NCBI GenBank assembly: GCA_900471925.1
Contig: UCGV01000028.1
Span: 168,205 to 232,204 of the forward strand
Origin: Hyphomicrobiales bacterium
GTDB lineage: Bacteria > Pseudomonadota > Alphaproteobacteria > Rhizobiales > Rhizobiaceae
Length of the DNA: 64,000 nucleotides
Direction: 5' to 3'
Shown here: positions 34,080 through 42,857 of the stretch, piece after piece
Layout of the letters: every line of letters starts with the position of its first letter
How positions within the stretch are numbered: position 1 is the first letter of the stretch
Made by a program: the position numbers and the translations under genes
Notes under the pieces: model-generated
What the model was told of the DNA's origin: nothing
The model's input: the letters and a program-made list of their open reading frames with translations, nothing else
Database searches by the model: none

Positions 34080-36236
34080 ATGAGCTTTTCCTTTTCCGAA
34101 CTCGACTTCCTGAAACCGGAGCTGGGGGCGGAATATACCGGCTCGGGCACGCATTTTGCGGTATTTTCCGCCCATGCCGAGCAGATGGAACTCTGCCTTT
34201 TCTCTCCCGATGGCAAAAAGGAAGTCGCTCGCCTGCCGCTGCCCAAGCGCGAAGGCGATATCTGGTCGGGCTATATCGCCGGCGTAGGGCCGGGCACGGT
34301 CTACGGCTATCGCGCCCACGGACCCTATGATCCGAAGAACGGCCATCGTTTCAATCCCAACAAGCTGCTGCTCGATCCCTATGCCAAGCAGGTGCTTGGA
34401 GATCTCAAATGGGATGATGCGCTTTACGGTTATACGATCGGCAAGGACGATCTTTCCTTCGATGAACGCGACAGCGCGCCCTTCATGGTCAAGGGTGTCG
34501 TGCAGGATCCGGATTTCGATTGGGACGGCGAGCAGGCTATCCGCCGCCCCTGGACGGAGACGATCGTTTATGAAGCGCATGTGCGCGGCCTGACGATGCT
34601 GCATCCCAAGGTGCCGGATCGCTTGCGCGGCACCTTCCTCGGCATGTGCAGCGATCCGATCATCGATCATCTCGTCAAACTCGGAATATCCGCGATCGAG
34701 CTGCTGCCCATCCAGTTCTTCCCTAATGACCGTTATCTCGAAGAGCAGAAGCTGACGAATTTCTGGGGTTACCAGACGCTCGGATTCTTCGCGCCTCAAG
34801 CACGCTACCTTTCCGGCGACAGGATCACCGAGATCAAGACCATGGTGAAGAAGTTCCATGCCGCCGGCATCGAAGTCATCATGGATGTGGTCTACAACCA
34901 CACGGCCGAAGGCAGCGAGAAAGGGCCAACCATGTCCTTTCGCGGTCTGGATAATGCCAGCTATTACATTCTCTCGCCCGACGACCCACGCCATACATTC
35001 GATACGACCGGTACCGGCAATACGCTGAACGTCGCCCATCCGATGGTCATGCGCATGGTGCTGGACAGCCTGCGCTACTGGGTCGGCGCCATGCATATCG
35101 ACGGCTTCCGTTTCGACCTCGCGAGTACGCTCGGTCGACAGGATCTGGAGTTCGACCGGCAGGGCCTGTTCTTCGGCGCGATCCGGCAGGATCCGATTCT
35201 GGCCGGTGTCAAGCTCATCGCCGAGCCCTGGGATGTCGGGGAGGGGGGCTATCAGGTCGGTGGTTTCCCTCATCCTTTCCGCGAATGGAACGACAAGTTT
35301 CGCGATGACGTGCGCCGTTTCTGGAAGGGCGATGGCGGCATGGTCTCGGAGATTTCGCAGCGCATCACCGGGTCGGCGATACAATTCAATCACTCGGATC
35401 GCGGCGCGACATCATCGGTCAACCTGCTGTCTGCCCATGATGGCTTCACGCTGATGGATACGGTTTCCTTCAACGACAAGCACAACGAGGCGAATGGCGA
35501 GGAAAACAGGGACGGTCATTCGGACAATCATTCCGACAATATGGGTGCCGAAGGCGCGACCGAGGACGAAGACATCCTGAAGCTCCGGTCACGCCGCCGT
35601 CGCAACATGATGGCGACGCTAATGCTTTCCCAGGGCGTGCCGATGATCCTTGCCGGAGACGAGGTCGGCAACAGCCAAGGCGGTAACAACAACGCCTATT
35701 GCCAGGACAACGAGATTGGCTGGACGAAATGGGATGGCCTCGACGATCCATTTCTCGAATTCTGCCGCAAGGCCATCGCTTTTCGAAAGGCGCATCCGGT
35801 GTTGCGTCAGGAGCGCTTCCTGACCGGGGAAAGCACGGAAGACGGCCGTATCGAAATTGCCTGGTATAAGCCGGATGGGGATTTCATGGACGATGGCGCC
35901 TGGAATGACGACAAGTTGCAGGTGCTCGGAGTCTATATCTCGAAGAGCGCCCATGCGGCCGATACGGAAAAGATGGACGATCTCTATCTCGTCTTCAATG
36001 CCGGCGGCGATTGCGAGGTCCGGTTGCCCGAGGTCAACGGTCTGAAGCAATGGGATCGCGTACTCGATACCGGTGCCGAGGAAGATGGCTTCGAGACGCA
36101 TGAGCAGGACAATGCGGCGATGGTCTACGCCCAGAGTATTTCTGTCTTCGCACCGAAGGGCCAGACCGAACCGCCCAAAGGCGCCAGCACTGCCGAACGC
36201 CGCAGATGGTTCCATTTCGGTCGGCGGAGCAAATGA
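34080..36236 (+). CDS. glgX: Glycogen debranching enzyme (isoamylase type)
   Basis: A 718-residue GH13 enzyme hydrolysing alpha-1,6 branches of glycogen. An N-terminal CBM48-like domain (about 10-110) precedes the barrel. Catalytic Asp lies in IDGFRFDLAS near 345, Glu in IAEPWDVG near 380, and the HD of LSAHDGFTL near 450. The long NDKHNEANGEENRDGHSDNHSDN segment is typical of bacterial GlgX. The start follows GGGGGCG. It is expected to be induced under general stress (promoter at 34023) and to supply maltodextrins, the substrate of TreY/TreZ-type trehalose synthesis. Topoisomerase IB follows after 17 bases. Confidence 0.94.
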   Translation: MSFSFSELDFLKPELGAEYTGSGTHFAVFSAHAEQMELCLFSPDGKKEVARLPLPKREGDIWSGYIAGVGPGTVYGYRAHGPYDPKNGHRFNPNKLLLDPYAKQVLGDLKWDDALYGYTIGKDDLSFDERDSAPFMVKGVVQDPDFDWDGEQAIRRPWTETIVYEAHVRGLTMLHPKVPDRLRGTFLGMCSDPIIDHLVKLGISAIELLPIQFFPNDRYLEEQKLTNFWGYQTLGFFAPQARYLSGDRITEIKTMVKKFHAAGIEVIMDVVYNHTAEGSEKGPTMSFRGLDNASYYILSPDDPRHTFDTTGTGNTLNVAHPMVMRMVLDSLRYWVGAMHIDGFRFDLASTLGRQDLEFDRQGLFFGAIRQDPILAGVKLIAEPWDVGEGGYQVGGFPHPFREWNDKFRDDVRRFWKGDGGMVSEISQRITGSAIQFNHSDRGATSSVNLLSAHDGFTLMDTVSFNDKHNEANGEENRDGHSDNHSDNMGAEGATEDEDILKLRSRRRRNMMATLMLSQGVPMILAGDEVGNSQGGNNNAYCQDNEIGWTKWDGLDDPFLEFCRKAIAFRKAHPVLRQERFLTGESTEDGRIEIAWYKPDGDFMDDGAWNDDKLQVLGVYISKSAHAADTEKMDDLYLVFNAGGDCEVRLPEVNGLKQWDRVLDTGAEEDGFETHEQDNAAMVYAQSISVFAPKGQTEPPKGASTAERRRWFHFGRRSK

Positions 36237-36253
36237 CGGATAGATAGTAAGCT

Positions 36254-37264
36254 ATGAATGCCGAATTCATTACCGAACTTGGCCTGATTTACGTCAACGA
36301 TACCGAACCGGGCATACGCAGACGTCGAAAGGGTAAGGGCTTCAGCTATATGTTGCCCGATGGCACTGTACTGGCCGATGAGTTGCAACGGGCGCGTATT
36401 CGCGCGCTCGGCCTGCCGCCAGCATATGAGAATGTCTGGATCTGCTCTTATGAGAACGGTCATTTGCAAGCGACGGGCTATGATGCGCGCGGCCGCAAGC
36501 AATATCGTTATCACAAGGACTGGCAGGTTTTTCGCAGCACCGGCAAGTTCCACCAGCTGATCGAGTTTGGAAATGCTCTTCCGAAGATCAGGCGAACAGT
36601 ATTGCGTCACCTCGATACCGGTACAGAAGACATAAACGGCGTGCTTGCCGCGTTGACCACGCTTCTCGACGAAGCGCACTTGCGCGTTGGCAATCAGGCT
36701 TATGTGAAGGAAAACGGCACCTATGGCGCCACGACGCTGCTCAAGCGCCATCTGAAAATCGTCGAGGGGCGGATCGAGCTGAGGTTTCGCGCCAAGGGCG
36801 GCAAGCGCGTCCAGCGCAGTCTCAAACATCCGCGCCTGCAGAAAATTCTGGAAGAGATTGCCGATCTGCCGGGCAGGCAACTCTTCGTCTGGAAGGATGA
36901 GACGGGAGCGCTGAAGCCGATCGATTCCGGTCGGCTGAATGCTTACCTTGCCGAAATTTCCGACATCGCCATATCCGCAAAGACCTTCCGTACCTGGGCT
37001 GGCTCGCTTGCAGCTTTCGGTTTGGCCCGTCGTGCCTTCTCGGATGGAAGACGGCCGACGATCAAGGAAATGTCGCAGGCCGCGGCTGATGTGCTGCACA
37101 ATACCCCGGCGATCTCGCGCTCGAGCTATATCCATCCCGCGATAATCGCGCTTTCCGGCAAAGACGAGATGCTGGAGGAGAGCGGCGCCGAACCATTGCG
37201 CGGGCTTCGAGCGGATGAAAGCCGGATGCTCGATTTTCTCACGCGCCAGATCGTTCCAGAATAA
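36254..37264 (+). CDS. DNA topoisomerase IB (poxvirus type)
   Basis: A 336-residue type IB topoisomerase that relaxes supercoils through a 3'-phosphotyrosyl intermediate. The N-terminal domain has GFSYMLPDG and LGLPPAYENVWICSYENGHLQATGYDARGRKQYRYH at about 60-95. The catalytic residues include Lys in FRAKGGKRVQRSL, Arg in KTFRTWAGS and Tyr in SRSSYIHPAI near 292. It is close behind glgX and probably read from the same stress promoter. A strong hairpin follows its stop. Confidence 0.92.
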   Translation: MNAEFITELGLIYVNDTEPGIRRRRKGKGFSYMLPDGTVLADELQRARIRALGLPPAYENVWICSYENGHLQATGYDARGRKQYRYHKDWQVFRSTGKFHQLIEFGNALPKIRRTVLRHLDTGTEDINGVLAALTTLLDEAHLRVGNQAYVKENGTYGATTLLKRHLKIVEGRIELRFRAKGGKRVQRSLKHPRLQKILEEIADLPGRQLFVWKDETGALKPIDSGRLNAYLAEISDIAISAKTFRTWAGSLAAFGLARRAFSDGRRPTIKEMSQAAADVLHNTPAISRSSYIHPAIIALSGKDEMLEESGAEPLRGLRADESRMLDFLTRQIVPE

Positions 37265-37269
37265 AAAAC

Positions 37270-37292
37270 AACCCGCGGATCTGCCGCGGGTT
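37270..37292. terminator. Rho-independent terminator, likely bidirectional
   Basis: AACCCGCGG (37270-37278) pairs with CCGCGGGTT (37284-37292) around ATCTG. An A-run precedes and T-rich bases follow the stem, so it can end the glgX-topoisomerase transcript and also the leftward glutathione transferase transcript. Confidence 0.85.
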
Positions 37293-37428
37293 TCGAGTTT
37301 AACAGGAGGGTAAGCGCCAGGCGGCGCGCTTCTCATGGCGGCCTTCCTCGACCTTTTGATGTGGAAATCGGTATCCAGGAAAACCAACGGGAATGCTAAT
37401 CGTTCCCTGAAAACCGGCACCATGCAGG

Positions 37429-38163
37429 TTATGACGCTTCCATGTCGAGTTCCGGATAGTGCCGGAATATGCCCTCGGTGCTGAAAGGCAGGCGGCGATC
37501 TGACTTCAGATAGCGGGCTATATTCGGGCGCCTCTCGATCCTGTCATGAAGTGTTGCAAGGCCGGGGTATTGGCCGCGATAATCGCTCATGGCTTTCGGG
37601 AAGGCGTAAAGTAACCCTTCCACGACCTGGAACAGCGAGAGGTCGACATAGGTTAGCGCATCGCTGGCTATGTAGTTTGGGCCGTCGGGATTTTGTTGGA
37701 GAACGCGCTCGAAGTAGCCGAGGAATTTCGGAATACGTTCCTTGATGAAGGCCGCCGAACGTGCCTTCGCCTCTTCCTTTTGCTCCTCGTAATATTGCGA
37801 GGTTGCAATCGGATGATGCGTGTCATGAACCTCAGCCACGAAATCGGTGACTGTCAGCTGCAGCCCGTTCACCACGTAACGCAGGCCCTCGTCATCGGGT
37901 GCAAGTCCAAGCTTTGGACCAAGATAGAAAAGGATATTGGCGACATGGGGAATGACGAGGTCGCCATCCCTCAGAAAGGGCGGAGCGAAAGGGATATGCG
38001 CTTCGCTTTCGCTTTCCATGATCGCCAACATAGCCCCGGTGCCGCGCCCGCGGCCAGACTGGCGGGTAATATCGATATAATCGGCACCGGCTTCCTCGAG
38101 TGCCAGTCTCACGAATTCTCCACGGCCTTGAATGCCGTCCCAATAGTAGAGTTCGTATGTCAT
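37429..38163 (-). CDS. Glutathione S-transferase family protein
   Basis: A 244-residue GST-like protein. The N-terminal thioredoxin-like domain (YELYYWDGIQGRGEFVRLALEEAGADY) is followed by FLRDGDLVIPHVANILFYLG, corresponding to the glutathione-site SxA region. The all-helical C-terminal domain contains YVDLSLFQVVEGLLYAFP. The RGEFVRLALE opening recalls the sigma/alpha-like class that uses an N-terminal Tyr. Cytoplasmic detoxification is the likely role. Confidence 0.85.
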   Translation of the reverse strand: MTYELYYWDGIQGRGEFVRLALEEAGADYIDITRQSGRGRGTGAMLAIMESESEAHIPFAPPFLRDGDLVIPHVANILFYLGPKLGLAPDDEGLRYVVNGLQLTVTDFVAEVHDTHHPIATSQYYEEQKEEAKARSAAFIKERIPKFLGYFERVLQQNPDGPNYIASDALTYVDLSLFQVVEGLLYAFPKAMSDYRGQYPGLATLHDRIERRPNIARYLKSDRRLPFSTEGIFRHYPELDMEAS

Positions 38164-38293
38164 CGTCCCTCTTAATATCCGCAGTGTCGGGTCGCGCCGA
38201 TCTAAACTTTATTGTTGGCACGGCACAACTCAAAGACCGTGTTTGCGCTTGAGCTGGGCAGCCGTTTGGCGAAGCGCATTCGAATGCTAGTGA

Positions 38294-38608
38294 TCAGTGC
38301 TCGGCGTGCTGTTCGTTACGCTTGCGAGTGGCTGCAGCCTTCCTGGCGGATGCCTCGCGCTCTTCCTTCGAACGCGATGCGGAAGCATGACCTCCAATCC
38401 GACCGCCTTTTTTCGAGGAGACATGCGTGTCTTTCTTTCCGCGCCCGGAGCCGGATTTATTGCCGCCGCCGCTTTCCTTGTTCACGGTTGCCCATGCCCG
38501 ACGTTCGGCTTCTTCCTGCGATACGCCCCGGTCCTCATAACCCTCTTCGATATGCTCGGCCTTCCTCTTCTGCTTGTCGGTATACGCGGATTTGTCACCT
38601 CTCGGCAT
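38294..38608 (-). CDS. Small basic KGG/plasmid-stabilisation-like protein
   Basis: A 104-residue, very hydrophilic and Lys/Arg-rich protein without membrane segments. The N-terminus PRGDKSAYTDKQKRKAEHIE is followed by EEAERRAWATVNKESGGG and KKGGRIGGHASASRSKEER, patterns found in stress-inducible proteins often annotated as plasmid stabilisation protein. The ATG at 38608 follows AAAGGAGAAGG; an ATG ten codons earlier has no such site. An EcfG-like promoter lies at 38637-38661. Confidence 0.75.
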   Translation of the reverse strand: MPRGDKSAYTDKQKRKAEHIEEGYEDRGVSQEEAERRAWATVNKESGGGNKSGSGRGKKDTHVSSKKGGRIGGHASASRSKEEREASARKAAATRKRNEQHAEH

Positions 38609-38636
38609 GGCCTTCTCCTTTGTCCCAATGAAGTTC

Positions 38637-38661
38637 AACCGACGGCAATCCTAAAAGTTCC
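38637..38661 (-). promoter_or_regulatory. EcfG-like promoter of the small basic protein gene
   Basis: On the minus strand GGAAC (38661-38657), 16 bases, then GGTT (38640-38637). It matches the stress consensus except for G in place of C at the first -10 base. It is about 29 bases from the start codon at 38608. Confidence 0.55.
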
Positions 38662-38698
38662 GGTGTTTTTCCGTTCCGCGGCGAAGCGTCCAAAGTCA

Positions 38699-38724
38699 GG
38701 AACAAAATCCGTAATTGTCCAGTT
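38699..38724 (+). promoter_or_regulatory. EcfG-like promoter of the 116-residue hypothetical gene
   Basis: GGAAC (38699-38703), 17 bases, then AGTT (38721-38724): one mismatch in the -10 element. It is 40 bases before the ATG at 38764 and back-to-back with the promoter at 38637-38661. Confidence 0.5.
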
Positions 38725-38763
38725 TTGACACCACCCCCCTGCGGACCCGAAAGGAGCAGAGAG

Positions 38764-39114
38764 ATGGAAAAGTACCTTCTGAAGGCCGATGGAAAAGGCG
38801 AGATTGATGTGAATGGTCAACTATTCCCAGTGGGCTACAGCCTGAGTGCCAAGGAGGGCATGGGGCAGTCATTCGAGATCAATATTCGTCTGCTGGCGCC
38901 ACGCGACTGGCTGGTGAAGAGGGGCTTTGATAAGGATGCCGTGCTGATCACCGAGAGTGGCGCGCGTATCCCCGTCTATCATGGCGGCGGACGCCTTTAT
39001 GTCGGCGACAGCCTGTCGATCGAGCTGACCGCTCGCGACGACAGCTGCACGAGCCGAGACGACCTCTTTCGGAAATATCCAGAATTCAACGTCTCGCAGG
39101 CGGCAACAGCGTAG
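38764..39114 (+). CDS. Hypothetical protein, probably stress-induced
   Basis: A 116-residue soluble protein of unknown function. The ATG at 38764 follows AAAGGAGCAGAGAG. It has mixed beta-strand character (YLLKADGKGEIDVNGQLFPVGYSL, then RIPVYHGGGRLYVGDSLSIELTA) with no membrane segment or known motif. It might be a small beta-barrel. A candidate EcfG-type promoter lies 40 bases upstream, and a stem-loop begins at its stop codon. Confidence 0.65.
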   Translation: MEKYLLKADGKGEIDVNGQLFPVGYSLSAKEGMGQSFEINIRLLAPRDWLVKRGFDKDAVLITESGARIPVYHGGGRLYVGDSLSIELTARDDSCTSRDDLFRKYPEFNVSQAATA

Positions 39115-39135
39115 CGCATCTCCAATATGCGCTTT
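39113..39135 (+). terminator. Stem-loop after the hypothetical gene
   Basis: AGCGCAT (39113-39119) pairs with ATGCGCT (39127-39133) around CTCCAAT, followed by only TT. A 7-bp weak terminator candidate that overlaps the stop codon and lies between convergent genes. Confidence 0.45.
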
Positions 39136-39147
39136 GTCGCAACCGCT

Positions 39148-41871
39148 CTAAGCGATGGGCCGTTGGCGGGCAGCCGTCTTGACTGCCTTGTCGAGTGCGG
39201 CACTTGTGAACGGCTTCGGCAGCAGTACGGAGCCGGAGAAGCGGTTTGCATCCGGCAGATTGCTGTTGCCGGTCGCAAAGACCAGACCGATGGAAGGAAA
39301 AGCCTCGCGCGCCATGGCGGCGAAGGTTGGGCCGGACATTCCCGGCAGTCCGACATCCGCAACGATGATATCGATATCGATATCGGCGCCGCGCAGGAGC
39401 TGGATACCTTCCTCGCCGCTGTCGGCTTCAATTACCTCGTAGCCGAGATCCTGCAGAATTTCGGCAGTGTCCATCCGAATGAAGGCATCGTCTTCGACGA
39501 GCAGAAGTTTAAGACGGGCCTGGACGATATCACGTTGCTGGCCATTGTGCTGCTGGGGCGCCGGATTGGTCTGGCGGCGCTGCGCCTGATTGGCCAGCAC
39601 GTGGCGGATCTTTCGCGCCAATGCCTCGCGCGTATAGGGTTTCGACAGCAGCTCAAGACCGGGATCGAGCCTGCCGCCATGGACGATCGAATTTTCTGTG
39701 TAGCCCGACGTATAAAGCACGGCGATGTTCGGTAACCGCTCGCGTGCCATGCGGGCGAGTTCCGGGCTTTTCAGCGTGCCGGGCATGACGACGTCGGTGA
39801 AGAGCAGGTCAATATGCGCACCGCTCTCGATGACGGTGAGCGCGCTCTGCGCATCCTTGGATTTCAAGACGTAATAGCCGAGATCGGTCAGCATCTCGAC
39901 GACTGTCGCACGCACGCCCTCGTCATCTTCGGCAACCAGAATCGTCTCGGTGCCGCCAGTTGCGGGTACGGCGTCGCTGCTGGCGACCCTGTCCTCGCTC
40001 TGGAAGGAACGGGGAAGATAAAGCTTGATTGTCGTGCCTTCACCGACCTCGCTATAGATCTTCACATGGCCGCCGGACTGTTTGGCGAAACCGTACACCA
40101 TGGAGAGACCGAGTCCGGTGCCCTTGCCTTCCGGTTTGGTCGAGAAGAAGGGCTCGAAAGCCTGTTCGATCACCTCCGGTGTCATGCCCGAGCCGGTGTC
40201 GGTCACGGCAAGCACGACATACTGGCCGGCTGCGACTTCGGGATGGGTGCGACTGTAGGAATCGTCCAGGAAGGCATTGCCGACTTCGATCGTCAGCTTG
40301 CCGGCGCCGTTCATTGCGTCGCGGGAGTTGATTGCGAGGTTCAGCAGTGCGTTCTCGATCTGGATCGGGTCGGCAAGGCTGTTCCAGAGGCCCCCGGAAA
40401 CCATCGTCTCAACCTCGATCTCCTCACCGAGCGCGCGCCGCAGCATGTCGTCCATGGCCGAGACCAGGCGACCTATATTGATCACCTTCGGTTCGAGTGG
40501 CTGGCGGCGGCCGAAGGCAAGAAGCTGGCTCGCCAGCCGGGAGCCGCGTTCGACGGCGGAAAGCGCATTGGAGATGCGTTCCTTGGCGCGGCCGTTATTC
40601 GCCACGTCCTTGCCGAGAAGCTGCAGATTGCCGGAGATAACCTGCAGCAGATTGTTGAAGTCGTGTGCCACGCCACCGGTGAGCTTGCCGATCGATTCCA
40701 TCTTCTGAGCCTGCTGCAGGGCAGCTTCGGCCTGCTGGCGCTCGAGGATTTCGGCGGCGACACGGATCTCGAGCGTCTCGTTCAGCTTGCGCAGCTGGTC
40801 CTCGGCCTCACGGCGCTGGACGATCTCGACCTCGGCAGCTCGGATCAGCCGGGCATTGTCGATCGCGACAGCAGACTGGCCCGCCAGGCTGATGAGGCTT
40901 GCCTCAGCCGCATCCGAGAACTGCGCTGGCTGGCTGTGGCCAAAAAACAGGCCGCCGATGACACTGCCATCACGAGACTTTACCGGTACGGCGAGGTAGC
41001 TGCGGACGGGAAGGTGGCCCGTCGGCATGCCCGCGTGCGGCGCGTTATGCCCGTAGCGAGGATCGAGCAGGATGTCGTCGGAGCGAACCACGCCTTCGCC
41101 ATTGAAGGTCGGTGCAAAGACCTTTGTGTTGCGGGGCATCGGAAAGCGGTCGAAATGTTTGCGATCGACGCCGGACAGCGCGTAGAGCATGTAGCTGCCA
41201 CCTTCGCCGTCATCGACATTGTAGAAGAAGGCGCCGAATTCGGCACCCGTCAGTGCGACGCCGGCATCGACCGCAATCTGTGTCAGCCGGTCGACATTGA
41301 GTTCGGCCGTTATCGCCGAGCCGGCGCGATTGACGACTGAAAGTGCCGTGGACTTTTCACGCGCTTCGTCCAGCGCGACACTCTCCCGGCGCTTGGCGGT
41401 CACCTGGTCCGTCACCTCCATGGTCGCACAGAGAATGCCGGCCACTTTTCCATCGTCGTCACGTAGCGGCGTATAGGAAAAGGTGAACCACGTATCCTCC
41501 ATACGACCGTCGCGCCGCATGGGGATCAGAAGCTCTTTAAAGAGTTGTGATTGGCCGTCCAGGGTGGCCTGGATGATCGGCTCGAATTGCGGCCAGATAT
41601 CCGACCAGACGGTCTGAAAAGGTTTTCCGAAGGCTGCGGGGTGCCGGTCCGGAAAAATCGCAACATATGCATCGTTGTAGATGAACGCGAGTTCTGGCCC
41701 CCAAGCGACGAATTTCGGCTGGCGAGAATTGACCACCATTTCCGCGATATGCTTGAGCGAGCTCGGCCAGGTATGAACTGGTCCAATGCCGGCCGCGTCC
41801 ATTCCGTTCTGGCGTAGCAAATTTCCGATTTCACTATCGCCTTCCGGCCAGCGGCCCCCAACCCGTGCCAT
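39148..41871 (-). CDS. Hybrid sensor histidine kinase with PAS, GAF and two receiver domains
   Basis: A 907-residue cytoplasmic sensor. In order: PAS-like domain (about 30-165, with WGPELAFIYNDAYVAIFPDRHPAAFGKPF), GAF domain (about 190-345), coiled-coil linker, HisKA with phospho-acceptor in GGVAHDFNNLLQVISGNL near 403, HATPase (DTGSGM, then GTGLGLSMVYGFAKQSGG), receiver 1 with Asp in LLFTDVVMPG near 692, and receiver 2 with Asp in IIVADVGLPG near 837. No membrane helices. Two C-terminal receivers suggest a phosphorelay with external partners. No separate response regulator or HPt gene lies beside it. Confidence 0.92.
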   Translation of the reverse strand: MARVGGRWPEGDSEIGNLLRQNGMDAAGIGPVHTWPSSLKHIAEMVVNSRQPKFVAWGPELAFIYNDAYVAIFPDRHPAAFGKPFQTVWSDIWPQFEPIIQATLDGQSQLFKELLIPMRRDGRMEDTWFTFSYTPLRDDDGKVAGILCATMEVTDQVTAKRRESVALDEAREKSTALSVVNRAGSAITAELNVDRLTQIAVDAGVALTGAEFGAFFYNVDDGEGGSYMLYALSGVDRKHFDRFPMPRNTKVFAPTFNGEGVVRSDDILLDPRYGHNAPHAGMPTGHLPVRSYLAVPVKSRDGSVIGGLFFGHSQPAQFSDAAEASLISLAGQSAVAIDNARLIRAAEVEIVQRREAEDQLRKLNETLEIRVAAEILERQQAEAALQQAQKMESIGKLTGGVAHDFNNLLQVISGNLQLLGKDVANNGRAKERISNALSAVERGSRLASQLLAFGRRQPLEPKVINIGRLVSAMDDMLRRALGEEIEVETMVSGGLWNSLADPIQIENALLNLAINSRDAMNGAGKLTIEVGNAFLDDSYSRTHPEVAAGQYVVLAVTDTGSGMTPEVIEQAFEPFFSTKPEGKGTGLGLSMVYGFAKQSGGHVKIYSEVGEGTTIKLYLPRSFQSEDRVASSDAVPATGGTETILVAEDDEGVRATVVEMLTDLGYYVLKSKDAQSALTVIESGAHIDLLFTDVVMPGTLKSPELARMARERLPNIAVLYTSGYTENSIVHGGRLDPGLELLSKPYTREALARKIRHVLANQAQRRQTNPAPQQHNGQQRDIVQARLKLLLVEDDAFIRMDTAEILQDLGYEVIEADSGEEGIQLLRGADIDIDIIVADVGLPGMSGPTFAAMAREAFPSIGLVFATGNSNLPDANRFSGSVLLPKPFTSAALDKAVKTAARQRPIA

Positions 41872-42030
41872 CCAAAATCGCTTTCATTTTTTATTGCGGC
41901 GTCTTCCGCGCCGGATCTGCCAGTCGATGTCCACAAGATAGGGGCGTGAGGCAGCAGGGAAAGGGCAAGCTACAAATATCGTTAACCGCGAAGAGCGTTC
42001 GATTACTCGAAATGAAGCTGTCTATATTGC

Positions 42031-42210
42031 CTATTCCTGGTCCAGTTTCTGCGACGCGATAAATGCGCGGCTGAAAATGAAGGAACGGAGCTGCGCGGGT
42101 TTGCGCGGGTCGCGGAAAAATACGCCGACTATATTGTCGACAAGAAGAATAAGCCCGAGCGCGAAACCGACATAAAGCAAGGCGGCAATCAGAAGAAGCG
42201 ACATCTCCAT
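42031..42210 (-). CDS. Short single-pass membrane protein
   Basis: A 59-residue open frame, too short for many gene finders. Residues 4-25 form one hydrophobic helix (LLLIAALLYVGFALGLILLV), followed by VDNIVGVFFRDPRK and a basic tail. The first ATG (42210) and the ATG two codons later (42204) both lie close to GAGGA. The clear helix followed by positive charges suggests a real inner-membrane peptide with its tail in the cytoplasm. Function unknown. Confidence 0.55.
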   Translation of the reverse strand: MEMSLLLIAALLYVGFALGLILLVDNIVGVFFRDPRKPAQLRSFIFSRAFIASQKLDQE

Positions 42211-42314
42211 TCCTCACACCAACGCTGAAGGACCGCGGCTGGGCCGCACGATGAATGGAATGACGGAGGATTGGGCGAAACGGCTGTTCATACGGCTTCC
42301 CCTGTTTGCCCATA

Positions 42315-42339
42315 AACAGCTGGAATAGGTTCTTGTTCC
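42315..42339 (-). promoter_or_regulatory. Weak EcfG-like promoter candidate
   Basis: On the minus strand GGAAC (42339-42335), 16 bases, then TGTT (42318-42315). One -10 mismatch. It could serve the short membrane protein at 42210 with a leader of about 95 bases. Confidence 0.3.
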
Positions 42340-42484
42340 CCGTTTCGAGGGGTGGACGCAGCTTTTTTGTAAAGCTGTCCAGACGGACGTTTCATTCGGT
42401 TTGTGGTCACCCCCGCACAGAAGCTGGCGCTTCACGAATTTTATAGCGCGCAACTAATTCAAACTTATGACAAAAAAGGTTAAG

Positions 42485-42508
42485 GGGCGCCGTGGAGGCG
42501 CCCTTTTT
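42485..42508 (+). terminator. Strong Rho-independent terminator with no obvious plus-strand gene
   Basis: GGGCGCC (42485-42491) pairs with GGCGCCC (42497-42503) around GTGGA and is followed by TTTTT. The T-run is on the plus strand. No plus-strand gene ends here, so it may belong to an unseen small RNA, or act mainly as the end of the leftward DUF2934 transcript despite its poor U-run on that strand. Confidence 0.75.
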
Positions 42509-42530
42509 CGTTAAATTCGAGTATTCCGCT

Positions 42531-42857
42531 TCAGGATGCCGACTTGCGTGCGGCCGTCCGCTTCGGAGCCGATTTGACGACGCCGTTGCCCTTGGTGGTT
42601 GCAGCCGCCCGTTTCGCCGGTTTTTTGGCTTCATCGCCGCTGGCGGCTTCGACCGACGCTTCCGTCTTGGCGGCGGTCGCCCGCTTTGCCCGCGGCTTTA
42701 CGTCCTTGCCATTTGGAGATTTGGAAGCCCCCTTGAGCGCATCGTGCTCGGCCCTTGCCTTTTCCCAATGAACGGAATCCCGCCCTGACGGGTGTCCCTC
42801 TTCTTCCCAGAGGGAATATGCACGTTTCTTGATCCACTCTTCCCGAGTTTCTGCCAT
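42531..42857 (-). CDS. DUF2934 protein with Lys/Ala-rich tail
   Basis: A 108-residue protein. Residues 1-40 are a DUF2934 motif (EEWIKKRAYSLWEEEGHPSGRDSVHWEKA). Residues 45-108 are a low-complexity tail of Lys, Ala and Pro repeats (KPRAKRATAAK, KKPAKRAAATTK), like histone-H1-type nucleoid proteins, which suggests DNA or RNA binding. A perfect EcfG promoter lies upstream at 42891-42915, so it is probably made in the general stress response. Confidence 0.8.
   Translation of the reverse strand: MAETREEWIKKRAYSLWEEEGHPSGRDSVHWEKARAEHDALKGASKSPNGKDVKPRAKRATAAKTEASVEAASGDEAKKPAKRAAATTKGNGVVKSAPKRTAARKSAS

Larger units (their letters stand above)
41872..42530. other. 659-base region between the hybrid kinase and the DUF2934 gene
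   Basis: It holds the short leftward gene at 42031-42210, an EcfG-like promoter candidate (42315-42339), a CAGCTTT-N5-AAAGCTG stem at 42359-42377, and the terminator at 42485-42508. No other gene is supported. Confidence 0.5.

Noticed and set aside
34062..35393. Long minus-strand frame opposite glgX (443 codons)
   Set aside because: It is a shadow of the high-GC glgX codons; no family motifs or ribosome site.
39814..41340. Long plus-strand frame opposite the hybrid kinase (508 codons)
   Set aside because: Antisense shadow of the HisKA/HATPase coding region without recognisable domains.
42305..42345. Plus-strand GGAAT...CGTT as a stress promoter
   Set aside because: The spacer is about 14 bases, too short for the consensus.
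42465..42512. 15-codon peptide frame enclosing the orphan terminator
   Set aside because: No ribosome site, and the frame runs through the terminator hairpin.
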